Origin: JAVBKV01 sp031553885
GTDB lineage: Bacteria > Bacteroidota > Bacteroidia > Bacteroidales > Azobacteroidaceae
Assembly: GCA_031553885.1 (NCBI GenBank)
Contig: JAVBKV010000009.1
Coordinates: 1-44,971, forward strand
Direction of reading: 5' to 3'
DNA: 44,971 bases
In this document: piece after piece, positions 1-9,180 of the stretch
How positions within the stretch are numbered: the first letter of the stretch is position 1
Layout of the letters: the number at the start of each line of letters is the position of its first letter
Notes under the pieces: model-generated
What the model was told of the DNA's origin: nothing
Seen by the model: only the letters and a program-made list of their open reading frames with translations
The model's database searches: none
Translations under genes and position numbers: made by a program

Positions 1-1029
1 AATGCTACACCCATAACAACAATTACCGAAACAGGACAATATACCGGAACCGTTTCCTGGAGTCCGGCACACAATCCTTTCCAAGGCAGTACACAATATA
101 CCGCAACTATTACATTGACACCTAAAGCGGGTTATAAACTCGATGGAATCCCGGCTGATTATTTTACCGTGGCCGGAGCAATCAACGTTACCAATGCAGC
201 AAACAACGGTGTAATCACGGCGGTATTTCCGACAACCAGAGCACCGTTTGATCCTACAGAGATTGTCACACAACCTACAGGCGGTAATGTGTGCATGGAT
301 GGTAACTATACATTCAATGTAGAAGCAAACGGAACCGACCTTACCTACCAGTGGTATAAAGGAAACACCCCCATTCAGGGAGCAACGACCAATTCATTGA
401 CGATATCCAATGCAACAACCGCCGACAGCGAAAACTACCGGGTAGAAGTATCCGGAGCCGACGGTCAGACAATAAGCAGCAACATCGTACAATTAAAAGT
501 AGCAAAACCCTTACCGGAAATTGTCTGTTTTGAAGATTGCCCGAAAACGGTAATGCCGGGACGAACTTATCTCGTCAATGTCAGTGGATATGAAAACGTA
601 ACAAAATATACCTGGAGCTATTCAAAACCGGAAGTGGACTTCTTTTACGGTGTAACTACCGGTAATTCGACGCACGTCCATTTTGCAGAGGATGCAACAG
701 GAAAAGGTATCCTTTCGGTCGACATGGAACATGCCTGCGGAAACAGGACTGTCGCTCAGGAAATAACGGTATATGCTCCGAGCGGAATCGAAGAATTGAA
801 CCTGGCAGGACTGAAATTGTTCCCTAATCCATTCCGGAATGAAGTACGTATCCTGGGAGCCGAAGGATGTATCCTGCGGATTTTAAATGCTTCCGGAGCT
901 GTGGTCTATACCCGGAAACTGACGAATCCGGATGAAAGTATCCCGACAGGAAACTTCACAGACGGCGCTTATATTTTTCAGTTTGAAAAAGAGGGAAAAG
1001 TAAAGGCTGTGAAAGGAATGAAGAAATAA
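1..1029 (+). CDS. C-terminal part of a large secreted T9SS protein (5' end outside window)
   Basis: The reading frame is open from base 1, so the gene starts upstream of the window; the first in-frame TTG at 115 lies inside a repeat and is not the start. In order the visible part holds a repeat module with the pattern TITETGQYTGTVSWSP...TATITLTPKAGY, an Ig-like domain (CMDGNYTFNVEANG to a YRVEVSG strand), a second Ig/PKD-like domain containing four cysteines, and a C-terminal type A sorting domain starting at LKLFPNPFRNEVRI and ending GAYIFQFEKEGKVKAVKG. The sorting domain is the signal for type IX secretion, so the protein should be exported across the outer membrane and released or anchored. 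Its enzymatic or adhesive role cannot be seen from this end. Confidence 0.85.
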   Translation, partial: NATPITTITETGQYTGTVSWSPAHNPFQGSTQYTATITLTPKAGYKLDGIPADYFTVAGAINVTNAANNGVITAVFPTTRAPFDPTEIVTQPTGGNVCMDGNYTFNVEANGTDLTYQWYKGNTPIQGATTNSLTISNATTADSENYRVEVSGADGQTISSNIVQLKVAKPLPEIVCFEDCPKTVMPGRTYLVNVSGYENVTKYTWSYSKPEVDFFYGVTTGNSTHVHFAEDATGKGILSVDMEHACGNRTVAQEITVYAPSGIEELNLAGLKLFPNPFRNEVRILGAEGCILRILNASGAVVYTRKLTNPDESIPTGNFTDGAYIFQFEKEGKVKAVKGMKK

Positions 1030-1065
1030 AAGGAATGATTCAAGTATAATTTCACAATAAAGAAA

Positions 1066-1138
1066 GATTGTGCCAAAAGTTACTTTGCATTGTCATTGCG
1101 AGGAACTCGGATGAAGCAAAGTAACTTTTGACACAATC
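1066..1138. repeat. Perfect-arm inverted repeat, MITE-like (23-bp arms)
   Basis: Arms 1066-1088 and 1116-1138 are reverse complements with a single mismatch, separated by 27 bases that include TGTCATTGCGAGGAAC. The element lies between the end of the T9SS gene and dnaB. It has no T-tract on either side, so it looks more like a dispersed palindromic repeat than a terminator, although RNA from either strand would fold into a long hairpin. Confidence 0.75.
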
Positions 1139-1220
1139 GTTTTGAAGCAGGAAAAACTTCCGGTTAATAACCTGTTGATAGATTATTTTACTCTCCGACT
1201 CTTCTTTTCAAGCCATTTTG

Positions 1221-1228
1221 TATCTTTG
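1221..1228 (+). promoter_or_regulatory. Candidate -7 element of the dnaB promoter
   Basis: TATCTTTG fits the Bacteroidetes -7 consensus TAnnTTTG and lies 34 bases before the dnaB start. No TTTG is present at the expected -33 spacing. Confidence 0.5.
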
Positions 1229-1262
1229 TCGTCCTTTGAAAAATGACATAACGCAATGAATC

Positions 1263-2792
1263 ATGGTAGAACAAAACAGATCAGGTTACCGCTCTAATTC
1301 CCGAAGTAAAAAGGCAACAGCCAATCCGGAAGAAACCGGACGCCTGCAGCCTCAGGCCAGGGAACTGGAAGAGGCTATTTTAGGAGCTTTAATGCTTGAA
1401 AAAGACGCTTATCCGGTAATCAGTGAAATCCTTCGCCCGGAAAGTTTTTATGACAAATCACACGAACTGATTTTTTCGGCCATCCAGGACCTGGCCATCC
1501 AGCAAAAACCGATCGACATGCTTACCGTAGTGGAACAACTGCGTAAAAAAGGGGACCTGGAAGCTGTCGGAGGATCTTTCTACATCGCACAATTATCTCA
1601 GAAAGTGGTTTCCAGTGCCCACCTGGACTACCATGCCAGGATCGTTGCACAAAAATACCTGGCCAGGGAACTGATCACTTTTTCTTCACACATAGCAGGT
1701 AAAGCTTTCGATGAAACGAACGATGTGGACGACCTGATGCAGGAAGCGGAAGGCCAATTGTTCGAAATATCCCAGAGAAATGTAAAAAAAGACGTTACCC
1801 AGATCAATCCGGTAATCAAGGAAGCCATCGAACTGATGCAGATTGCAGCCAACCGGACAGATGGATTAAGCGGCGTACAAACAGGATTCAAACAACTGGA
1901 CAAAATCACTTCCGGCTGGCAGAATTCGGACCTGATCATTATTGCGGCTCGTCCTGCCATGGGAAAAACAGCTTTTGTACTGTCCATGGCAAAAAATATG
2001 GCAGTTAGTTTCAATACTCCCGTCGCCGTTTTCTCCCTGGAAATGTCAAACGTCCAATTGGTAAACCGGCTAATCGTTAATGTGACCGAAATTGCCGGAG
2101 AAAAAATCAAAAACGGGCAACTGGCCAACTACGAATGGGAGCAACTCGACTACAAACTAAAAGAGTTATACGATGCTCCTATTTTCATCGACGACACCCC
2201 CAGCCTTTCGGTTTTTGAACTCCGTACCAAAGCCCGCCGTCTGGTTAAAGAACATAAAGTAAGATGCCTCATTATCGACTACCTGCAATTGATGAACGCC
2301 AGTGGAATGTCATTCGGTAGCCGCGAACAGGAAGTTAGTATTATTTCCCGTTCATTAAAAGGATTAGCAAAAGAATTGAACATCCCGATCATTGCCCTCT
2401 CCCAGTTAAACCGGGGAGTAGAAAACCGTCAGGGAACAGAAGGAAAACGTCCCCAACTTTCGGATTTACGGGAATCCGGCGCTATCGAACAGGATGCCGA
2501 TATCGTTTGCTTCATTCACCGACCTGAATACTATAAAATATATGCGGACGAAAAAGGAAACGACCTTACGGGAAAAGCAGAAATCATTGTAGCCAAACAC
2601 CGGAACGGCTCGACCGGAGATGTATTGTTGAGTTTCAAAAAAGAATATGCCCGTTTCCAGAACCTGGACGATGACATGCTGGTAGAAGAATATCAATCCC
2701 GGCTGAACAGCCAGGCACATATTATGCCCGCCGGCAATGACTTCCCTTCCCGCAACTTCTCGGTAACCAACAGCTCTGAAACCCCGTTCTGA
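1263..2792 (+). CDS. dnaB: Replicative DNA helicase DnaB
   Basis: Ring-shaped hexameric helicase that unwinds DNA at the replication fork and recruits primase. At 509 residues it matches Bacteroidales DnaB. An N-terminal low-complexity Ser/Arg/Lys stretch (1-30) precedes the helical N-terminal domain (about 30-135, starting QARELEEAILGALML). The RecA-like domain has Walker A ARPAMGKTA at 229-237 and Walker B CLIIDYLQL at 335-343, followed by the family block LSDLRESGAIEQDADIV. No intein or internal stop is seen. The ATG at 1263 is chosen because the ATG at 1256 is out of frame. It is flanked on both sides by inverted-repeat elements and is probably monocistronic. Confidence 0.97.
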   Translation: MVEQNRSGYRSNSRSKKATANPEETGRLQPQARELEEAILGALMLEKDAYPVISEILRPESFYDKSHELIFSAIQDLAIQQKPIDMLTVVEQLRKKGDLEAVGGSFYIAQLSQKVVSSAHLDYHARIVAQKYLARELITFSSHIAGKAFDETNDVDDLMQEAEGQLFEISQRNVKKDVTQINPVIKEAIELMQIAANRTDGLSGVQTGFKQLDKITSGWQNSDLIIIAARPAMGKTAFVLSMAKNMAVSFNTPVAVFSLEMSNVQLVNRLIVNVTEIAGEKIKNGQLANYEWEQLDYKLKELYDAPIFIDDTPSLSVFELRTKARRLVKEHKVRCLIIDYLQLMNASGMSFGSREQEVSIISRSLKGLAKELNIPIIALSQLNRGVENRQGTEGKRPQLSDLRESGAIEQDADIVCFIHRPEYYKIYADEKGNDLTGKAEIIVAKHRNGSTGDVLLSFKKEYARFQNLDDDMLVEEYQSRLNSQAHIMPAGNDFPSRNFSVTNSSETPF

Positions 2793-2802
2793 AAGATTAC
2801 TG

Positions 2803-2971
2803 GCGTCAGCCTATACCCTGCTGGAAGGGGCAGGGGGAGGAATGGACTACCGAAAATACCGAATCAAATGAACTCCCAGATAAAATTTTTAATTCTTAAC
2901 TCTTAGTTCTTAACTTTTAGTTCTCTACCAGATCCTCCCCCTGCCCCCTCCAGCGGGGGATAGGCTGACGC
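2803..2971. repeat. Large imperfect inverted repeat with GC-rich 38-bp arms
   Basis: The left arm 2803-2840 (GCGTCAGCCTATACCCTGCT...) pairs with the right arm 2934-2971 (...AGCGGGGGATAGGCTGACGC) with only a few mismatches. The region between them is about 93 bases and includes an AT-rich seven-base repeat tract at 2885-2924. The G/C-rich arms contrast sharply with the surrounding intergenic DNA. The position between dnaB and pheT would let it act as a transcription barrier, but it looks like a mobile or dispersed repeat. Confidence 0.7.
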
Positions 2972-3005
2972 TCGAAACATTTTGTTTTACATCCCCAATT
3001 AATGT

Positions 3006-3036
3006 TTTGTTCGTAACGCATTTTTTATTACTTTTG
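3006..3036 (+). promoter_or_regulatory. pheT promoter, full Bacteroidetes -33/-7 pair
   Basis: TTTG at 3006-3009, then exactly 19 bases, then TACTTTTG at 3029-3036. This is the consensus TTTG-N19-TAnnTTTG. Transcription would begin near 3043, which leaves about 30 bases of leader before the ATG at 3074 and argues against the in-frame TTG at 3047 as the start. Confidence 0.75.
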
Positions 3037-3073
3037 GCGATTATTTTTGAAAAACAAGAAAAATTTCGCAAGC

Positions 3074-5530
3074 ATGAATATTTCATATAAGTGGTTAAAG
3101 GATTATATACAAATCCAATTAACACCGGAAGAATTGTCTGCAGCATTGACTTCCATCGGATTGGAAACCGGAGGCATAGAAGAAGTCGAAGCAATCAAAG
3201 GTGGTCTTAACGGATTGGTTATCGGAAAAGTATTGACCTGCAACGATCATCCCGACTCGGATCACCTGCATGTTACAACTGTTGATCTGGGAAGCGGAGA
3301 ACCTCAACAGATCGTTTGTGGAGCCCCTAACGTAGCTGCCGGACAAAAAGTAATAGTCGCCACCATCGGTACCAAACTCTACTCGGGAGAAGAATCATTT
3401 GTCATAAAAAAGTCCAAAATACGGGGAATCGAATCCAACGGTATGATCTGCGCCGAAGATGAAATCGGCGTCGGAAACAGTCACGACGGAATCATCGTTC
3501 TGCCGGAAGATGCTGTGGTAGGAATGCCTGCCAAAGAATATTACCAGGTAGAAAGCGATTACATCCTGGAAGTTGACATCACCCCCAACCGCATTGATGC
3601 AGCTTCTCATTTCGGCGTAGCCCGTGATCTGGCAGCCAGTCTGCAACAAAAAGGAGTTCCGGCTACACTTAAAAAACCGTCCATTGATGCATTCCGTATC
3701 ACAGACCATAATCCGGCCGTAGAGGTCATTGTAGAAAATACAGAAGCCTGTCCCCGGTATTCCGGAATTACCATCAAAGGGATCACAGTCAAAGAAAGCC
3801 CGGATTGGTTGAAGAACCGCCTCGAACTGATCGGAGTACGTTCGATCAACAATGTCGTGGATGTTACCAATTATGTACTCCACGAGATGGGACAACCTCT
3901 TCATGCTTTCGACCTCAACGAGATTTACGGAAACAAGGTATATGTTAAAACACTTCCGGAAGGAACACCTTTCGTTACCCTGGATGAAGTGGAACGCAAA
4001 CTCAATTCCAATGATCTGATGATCTGCAATAGCAAAGGAGGCATGTGCATCGGAGGTGTTTTCGGAGGACTTCATTCCGGAGTAACCGAATCTACTACCG
4101 ATATATTCCTGGAATCTGCTTATTTTCATCCGACCTGGATACGAAAAACGGCCCGTCGCCACGGTTTGAATACAGATGCTTCTTTCCGCTTTGAAAGAGG
4201 TTGCGACCCGAATAACACCTTGTACGTACTGAAACGTGCGGCCCTTTTGATTCAGGAAGTAGTCGGAGGAACCATCTGTGGAGAATTGCAGGATGTATAC
4301 CCCCACCCGATCAACAATACCCACGTACTTCTTTCCATCCCAAAAGTACATGACCTAATCGGAAAAACAATCCCGGAAAACACCATCCGGAACATTCTGA
4401 AAAGCCTGGAAATAGAAATTCTTCAGGAAAACGAAAACGAATGGGAACTTAGCATTCCTACCTACCGGGTAGATGTACAGCGTGATGTAGATGTAATCGA
4501 AGATATTCTGCGTATCTACGGATACAACAATGTGGAAATCGGAGAAACTCTTAATTCGAATCTGTCTTACCTAACACCGACAGACAGAAGTTATCAGCTG
4601 CAGAACCTGATTTCCGAACAACTGACCGGATGCGGGTTTAACGAAATCATGAATAATTCGTTGACAGCAAGCACATATTATGAAAACGGAGAGGTTTTTC
4701 CAAAAGCCAGTTGTGTCTTGCTGAGAAATCCCCTGAGCGCCGAACTGGATGTCATGCGCCAGACCTTGTTGTTCGGCGGACTGGAAAGTATCGCCTACAA
4801 CCGGAACCGGAAAAATCCGGATTTGAAATTTTACGAATTTGGAAATATTTATTCCTTTAATGCCGATAAAGGAAAAGACTCCCTTTCCGCCATTAAGGAA
4901 GAGTTTCACCTGGCACTGTGGCTGACAGGAAATAAAGTCAGTAACAGTTGGATTCATCCTGAAGAAAAATCTTCTGTTTACGAACTGAAAGCATACGTGG
5001 AAAACATTCTGTCTCGTCTGGGAATTAATTCCAGGCAATTAACCTTCAATGGTTTTTCCAACGAGATTTTTTCCTCCGGATTAAGCATTCAAACCCCTTC
5101 CGGACGAAAATTAGGAGAATTGGGTATTTTACAAAAAAAACTGGGCAAACAATTCGATATTCCTGCAGAGATTTACTTCGCTGAATTAAACTGGAACTTA
5201 TTAATGAAGGAAAACTGCTCACAACAAGTTAAATACTCGGAAATTCCAAGATTCCCTTCCGTCCGGCGAGACCTTGCTTTATTACTGGACAAAAAAGTAT
5301 CTTTTTCCGAAATAGAAAAAATTGCATTCAATATAGACAAAAAATTATTAAAAGAAGTATCTTTGTTCGATGTCTATGAAGGAAAAAACCTTCCGGAAGG
5401 AAAAAAATCGTACGCCGTCAGCTTTATGCTTCAAGATGAAGAAAAAACACTGAATGACAAGCAAATAGAAAATATAATGTCCAGAATTCAGAAAAGTCTG
5501 GAAGAAAAATTAGGAGCACAATTAAGATAA
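3074..5530 (+). CDS. pheT: Phenylalanine-tRNA ligase beta subunit
   Basis: Beta subunit of the alpha2-beta2 enzyme that charges tRNA-Phe; the partner pheS is not in this window. The 818-residue product starts MNISYKWLKDYI, the usual N terminus of the family. Domains in order: the OB-fold tRNA-binding module (about 40-150, with CNDHPDSDHLHVTTVDLG), the B3/B4 editing region (about 210-390, with NVVDVTNYVLHEMGQPLHAFD), B5 (about 400-475), the catalytic-like core, and a C-terminal ferredoxin-fold anticodon-binding domain (from about 725, SEIPRFPSVRRDLALL). An upstream in-frame TTG at 3047 would add nine residues but lies almost at the predicted transcription start, so ATG 3074 is preferred. The yebC-family gene follows after 3 bases. 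Confidence 0.96.
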   Translation: MNISYKWLKDYIQIQLTPEELSAALTSIGLETGGIEEVEAIKGGLNGLVIGKVLTCNDHPDSDHLHVTTVDLGSGEPQQIVCGAPNVAAGQKVIVATIGTKLYSGEESFVIKKSKIRGIESNGMICAEDEIGVGNSHDGIIVLPEDAVVGMPAKEYYQVESDYILEVDITPNRIDAASHFGVARDLAASLQQKGVPATLKKPSIDAFRITDHNPAVEVIVENTEACPRYSGITIKGITVKESPDWLKNRLELIGVRSINNVVDVTNYVLHEMGQPLHAFDLNEIYGNKVYVKTLPEGTPFVTLDEVERKLNSNDLMICNSKGGMCIGGVFGGLHSGVTESTTDIFLESAYFHPTWIRKTARRHGLNTDASFRFERGCDPNNTLYVLKRAALLIQEVVGGTICGELQDVYPHPINNTHVLLSIPKVHDLIGKTIPENTIRNILKSLEIEILQENENEWELSIPTYRVDVQRDVDVIEDILRIYGYNNVEIGETLNSNLSYLTPTDRSYQLQNLISEQLTGCGFNEIMNNSLTASTYYENGEVFPKASCVLLRNPLSAELDVMRQTLLFGGLESIAYNRNRKNPDLKFYEFGNIYSFNADKGKDSLSAIKEEFHLALWLTGNKVSNSWIHPEEKSSVYELKAYVENILSRLGINSRQLTFNGFSNEIFSSGLSIQTPSGRKLGELGILQKKLGKQFDIPAEIYFAELNWNLLMKENCSQQVKYSEIPRFPSVRRDLALLLDKKVSFSEIEKIAFNIDKKLLKEVSLFDVYEGKNLPEGKKSYAVSFMLQDEEKTLNDKQIENIMSRIQKSLEEKLGAQLR

Positions 5531-5533
5531 TAT

Positions 5534-6250
5534 ATGGGAAGAGCATTTGAATATCGCAAAGCGACAAAAATGAAAAGATGGGGCAACATGGCCCGTGTGT
5601 TTACAAAACTGGGTAAACAGATTACGATTGCAGTCAAAGAAGGAGGTGCTGATCCTGATACCAATCCACGTCTCAGGGTGTTGGTCCAGCAATCCAAGAA
5701 AGAAAACATGCCCAAAGACAATGTGGAAAGAGCCATCAAAAAAGCGACCTCCAAGGATTTCTCCGATTACAAAGAAATCGTATACGAAGGTTATGGTCCT
5801 TTTGGAATCGCTATTGTTGTAGAAACGGCAACAGATAATTCCACCCGTACAGTCGCTAATGTGCGTAGCTACTTCAATAAATACGGAGGATCATTGGGCA
5901 CCAGCGGAAGCCTGGAATTTATGTTCGACCACAAATGTGTATTCAAGATTACCCCAAAAGAAAATGAATCACTGGAAGACCTTGAACTGGAACTGATCGA
6001 TTTCGGTGTAGACGAAATCGAATATGACGAAGAAGAAAATGTGGTTTTGATCTATGGAGAATTTCAGTCGTACGCAGCAATTCAAAAACACCTGGAAGAA
6101 AAAGAATACGAAATACACAGTGCTGAATTCGAACGTATTCCGAAAGAGTACAAAAGTGTTACCGAAGAACAACGGGTAACCCTGGAAAAATTACTGGAAA
6201 AATTCGAAGAAGACGAAGACGTACAAAATGTTTTCCATAACATGGAATAA
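5534..6250 (+). CDS. YebC/PmpR (TACO1) family protein
   Basis: A 238-residue member of the widespread YebC family. Members are described as DNA-binding transcription regulators and, more recently, as translation factors that help ribosomes through proline-rich stretches. The N terminus has the family's basic signature (MGRAFEYRKATKMKRWGNMA, then FTKLGKQITIAVKEGG and NPRLRVLVQQSKKENMPKDN). The C-terminal half is acidic, ending in a run of Glu and Asp. It starts 3 bases after the pheT stop and is very likely cotranscribed with it. The family is clear; which of the two roles applies here is not visible from sequence. Confidence 0.93.
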   Translation: MGRAFEYRKATKMKRWGNMARVFTKLGKQITIAVKEGGADPDTNPRLRVLVQQSKKENMPKDNVERAIKKATSKDFSDYKEIVYEGYGPFGIAIVVETATDNSTRTVANVRSYFNKYGGSLGTSGSLEFMFDHKCVFKITPKENESLEDLELELIDFGVDEIEYDEEENVVLIYGEFQSYAAIQKHLEEKEYEIHSAEFERIPKEYKSVTEEQRVTLEKLLEKFEEDEDVQNVFHNME

Positions 6251-6341
6251 ATACATAAATAGCTTTCTCTGCCTGGATGCAGGTATTGGATACCGTTTTA
6301 AAACAAAATTGAAATACAATTAATACTTAAATGAACAATCA

Positions 6342-9056
6342 ATGAAAAAGCGAGTTTACACCTTTGGAAACGGACAAGCAGAAGGACGTGCCGACATGAA
6401 GAACCTCTTGGGAGGTAAAGGAGCCAACCTGGCTGAAATGAACCTGATCGGAGTCCCTGTTCCTCCGGGATTTACCATCACAACAGAAGTTTGTACCGAG
6501 TACAACCAATTGGGGAAAGACAAAGTAATCGAACTGCTGAAACCTGAAGTGGAAAAAGCGATCGCTTATGTAGAAGGACTTACCGGCACTGGTTTTGGAG
6601 ACAAAAACAACCCGTGTTTGGTTTCTGTTCGCTCTGGAGCGCGCGTTTCCATGCCGGGTATGATGGATACCGTTTTGAACCTCGGTTTGAATGACGAAGC
6701 GGTAGAAGGCATCGCTAAAAAATCCGGTAACGAACGTTTTGCATGGGATTCTTACCGCCGTTTCGTACAAATGTATGGTGACGTGGTATTGGGTATGAAA
6801 CCTGAATCCAAGCACGAAATCGATCCTTTCGAAGCTATCATGGAAGAAGTAAAACATGCCAGAGGTGTCGAACTGGATACAGAACTGACTGTTGGTGATC
6901 TGAAAGAACTGGTAAGCAAATTCAAAGCTGCCGTTAAAAAACAAACCGGTAAAGATTTTCCTGTTTCCCCCTGGGAACAACTGTGGGGTGCTGTTTGCGC
7001 CGTATTCGATAGCTGGATGAACGAACGCGCCATCCTTTACCGTCAAATGTATAAAATTCCGGAAGAATGGGGAACTGCTGTAAACGTTCAGGCCATGGTT
7101 TACGGAAACATGGGACTGACTTCCGCAACAGGAGTAGCTTTCACCCGGGATGCTGCTACTGGAGAAGATATTTTCAACGGAGAATACCTGATCAATGCTC
7201 AGGGTGAAGATGTAGTTGCCGGTATCCGCACTCCGCAACAAATTACGATTGAAGGTTCCAAACGTTGGGCCGTTCAACAAGGTATCAGCGAATCAGATCG
7301 TGCAGCAAATTATCCTTCTCTGGAAGAAGCACTTCCGGCTTGTGCAAAAGACCTGATCGAAACTCAACAAAAACTGGAAGATTACTTCAAGGATATGCAG
7401 GACCTCGAATTCACCATTCAGGATGGTAAACTCTGGTTGTTGCAAACCCGTAACGGTAAACGGACCGGAGCTGCCATGGTTAAAATCGCCATGGACATGT
7501 TGAAACAAGGAATTATTGACGAAAAAACAGCTTTGAAACGTCAGGAAGCCGAAAAACTGGACGAATTGCTCCACCCGGTATTCAAAAAAGAAGCATTGGC
7601 TGCCGCTCAATACATCACAAAAGGATTACCCGCATCTCCGGGTGCCGCCACAGGAAAAGTGGTATTCCATGCGGATGATGCTGAAGAATGGTTCAACAGG
7701 GGAGAAAAAGTGGTTCTCTGCCGGATTGAGACTTCTCCGGAAGACCTGCGGGGTATGACTGTATCTGAAGGTATTCTTACTGCTCGCGGAGGTATGACTT
7801 CCCACGCTGCCGTGGTTGCCCGGGGTATGGGTAAATGCTGCGTATCGGCTGCTAATGGCGTACAAATCGACTATAAAGCCAAAACAATGAACGTCAACGG
7901 AACCATCCTGAAAGAAGGTGACTGGATTTCATTGAACGGTTCTACCGGATTGGTTTATGCCGGTAAAATCGAAACACAGGAAGCCGAGTTGAGTGGAGAC
8001 TTCGAAGATTTGATGGATCTGGCCGACAAATACGCTAAACTGAGAGTTCGCACCAATGCCGACACCCCTCATGATGCAGTGGTAGCACGTAACTTCGGCG
8101 CTCAGGGTATCGGACTTTGCCGTACCGAACACATGTTCTTCGATGGAGACAAGATCGTAGCCATGCGCGAAATGATCTTAGCGAAAGATGAAGACGGTCG
8201 TCGTGCTGCATTAGGTAAATTATTGCCATTGCAACGGGCCGACTTTACCGGTATTTTTGAAGCCATGGAAGGACTTCCTGTTACCGTACGTTTATTGGAT
8301 CCTCCTTTGCACGAATTTGTTCCTCACGATGAAAAAGGACAACAGGAAATGGCTAAAGTGATGGGCGTTCCGTTTTCAGAAATCCATGCCCGCGTAGAAA
8401 GTTTACTGGAACAAAACCCGATGTTGGGACTTCGTGGTTGCCGCTTAGGAAACCTGTATCCGGAAATCACCGAAATGCAAACCCGCGCCATCCTGGAAGC
8501 CGCACTGGATCTGAAAGCCAAAGGCTTAAAAGTATATCCGGAGATTATGGTACCTCTGACTGGTATTTTGTACGAATTCCTGGCTCAGAAAACCATTATC
8601 GATCAAACAGCTCAACTGGTATTCACCGAAAGAAATGAAAGTATCGAATATAAAGTGGGTACTATGATCGAAATTCCTCGTGCAGCATTAACGGCTCACC
8701 GGATCGCTACGGCCGCTGAATTCTTCTCTTTTGGCACTAATGATCTGACTCAGATGACTTTCGGATACAGCCGCGACGACGTTGCCAAGTTCTTACCTTT
8801 ATATATCGATAAAGGAATCCTGAAGAATGACCCGTTTGCGGTTCTGGACCAAAACGGTGTCGGTCAACTGGTTCAACTGGCAACTGAAAGAGGACGTGAA
8901 ATTCAACCCGGTTTAAAATGTGGTATCTGCGGCGAGCATGGAGGAGAACCTTCATCCGTTAAATTCTGTCACCGCGTCGGACTGGATTATGTAAGCTGTT
9001 CTCCGTTCCGTGTGCCTATTGCCAGACTGGCAGCAGCACAGGCAACTGTTGAATAA
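6342..9056 (+). CDS. ppdK: Pyruvate, phosphate dikinase
   Basis: Interconverts pyruvate, ATP and phosphate with PEP, AMP and pyrophosphate; in anaerobes it often runs in the glycolytic direction. The 904-residue length fits bacterial PPDK. The N-terminal ATP-grasp part begins KRVYTFGNGQAEGRADMKNL. The phosphohistidine domain carries GGMTSHAAVVARG with the swinging His at residue 488. The C-terminal PEP/pyruvate TIM barrel contains GLCRTEHMFF and the catalytic Cys at 863 in CGICGEHGG. An ATG 11 bases upstream is out of frame, so 6342 is the start. No regulatory PDRP gene lies beside it. The gene has 91 bases of upstream DNA with no clear promoter match. Confidence 0.97.
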   Translation: MKKRVYTFGNGQAEGRADMKNLLGGKGANLAEMNLIGVPVPPGFTITTEVCTEYNQLGKDKVIELLKPEVEKAIAYVEGLTGTGFGDKNNPCLVSVRSGARVSMPGMMDTVLNLGLNDEAVEGIAKKSGNERFAWDSYRRFVQMYGDVVLGMKPESKHEIDPFEAIMEEVKHARGVELDTELTVGDLKELVSKFKAAVKKQTGKDFPVSPWEQLWGAVCAVFDSWMNERAILYRQMYKIPEEWGTAVNVQAMVYGNMGLTSATGVAFTRDAATGEDIFNGEYLINAQGEDVVAGIRTPQQITIEGSKRWAVQQGISESDRAANYPSLEEALPACAKDLIETQQKLEDYFKDMQDLEFTIQDGKLWLLQTRNGKRTGAAMVKIAMDMLKQGIIDEKTALKRQEAEKLDELLHPVFKKEALAAAQYITKGLPASPGAATGKVVFHADDAEEWFNRGEKVVLCRIETSPEDLRGMTVSEGILTARGGMTSHAAVVARGMGKCCVSAANGVQIDYKAKTMNVNGTILKEGDWISLNGSTGLVYAGKIETQEAELSGDFEDLMDLADKYAKLRVRTNADTPHDAVVARNFGAQGIGLCRTEHMFFDGDKIVAMREMILAKDEDGRRAALGKLLPLQRADFTGIFEAMEGLPVTVRLLDPPLHEFVPHDEKGQQEMAKVMGVPFSEIHARVESLLEQNPMLGLRGCRLGNLYPEITEMQTRAILEAALDLKAKGLKVYPEIMVPLTGILYEFLAQKTIIDQTAQLVFTERNESIEYKVGTMIEIPRAALTAHRIATAAEFFSFGTNDLTQMTFGYSRDDVAKFLPLYIDKGILKNDPFAVLDQNGVGQLVQLATERGREIQPGLKCGICGEHGGEPSSVKFCHRVGLDYVSCSPFRVPIARLAAAQATVE

Positions 9057-9070
9057 CGTTGGTTAATTAT

Positions 9071-9168
9071 AAATTTTGAATTTTGAATTTTGAATCGAAA
9101 ATTGGCCTTATCCAATTATTAAGGACCTTAAATCAATTCAAAATTCAAAATTCAAAATTCAAAATTTA
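9071..9168. repeat. Seven-base tandem repeat forming an inverted pair
   Basis: AATTTTG units repeat at 9071-9095. The complementary ATTCAAA units run at 9136-9168. The two tracts can pair over roughly 25 bases around a 40-base centre that contains AATTGGCC. It sits between ppdK and the LytTR gene and could end ppdK transcription. Confidence 0.65.
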
Positions 9169-9180
9169 TTTTTTTATTTC

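Noticed and set aside
3047..3073. In-frame TTG start for pheT, nine residues longer
   Set aside because: It falls about 4 bases after the predicted transcription start, and the family begins at MNISYKWL.
3395..4351. Long open frame on the - strand inside pheT
   Set aside because: It lies wholly antisense to a well-conserved gene, has no recognisable domain, and is explained by codon use of pheT.
6339..7280. 313-codon open frame on the - strand inside ppdK
   Set aside because: Antisense to the conserved ATP-grasp part of ppdK, Phe/His/Ser-rich translation without domains; a codon-bias shadow.
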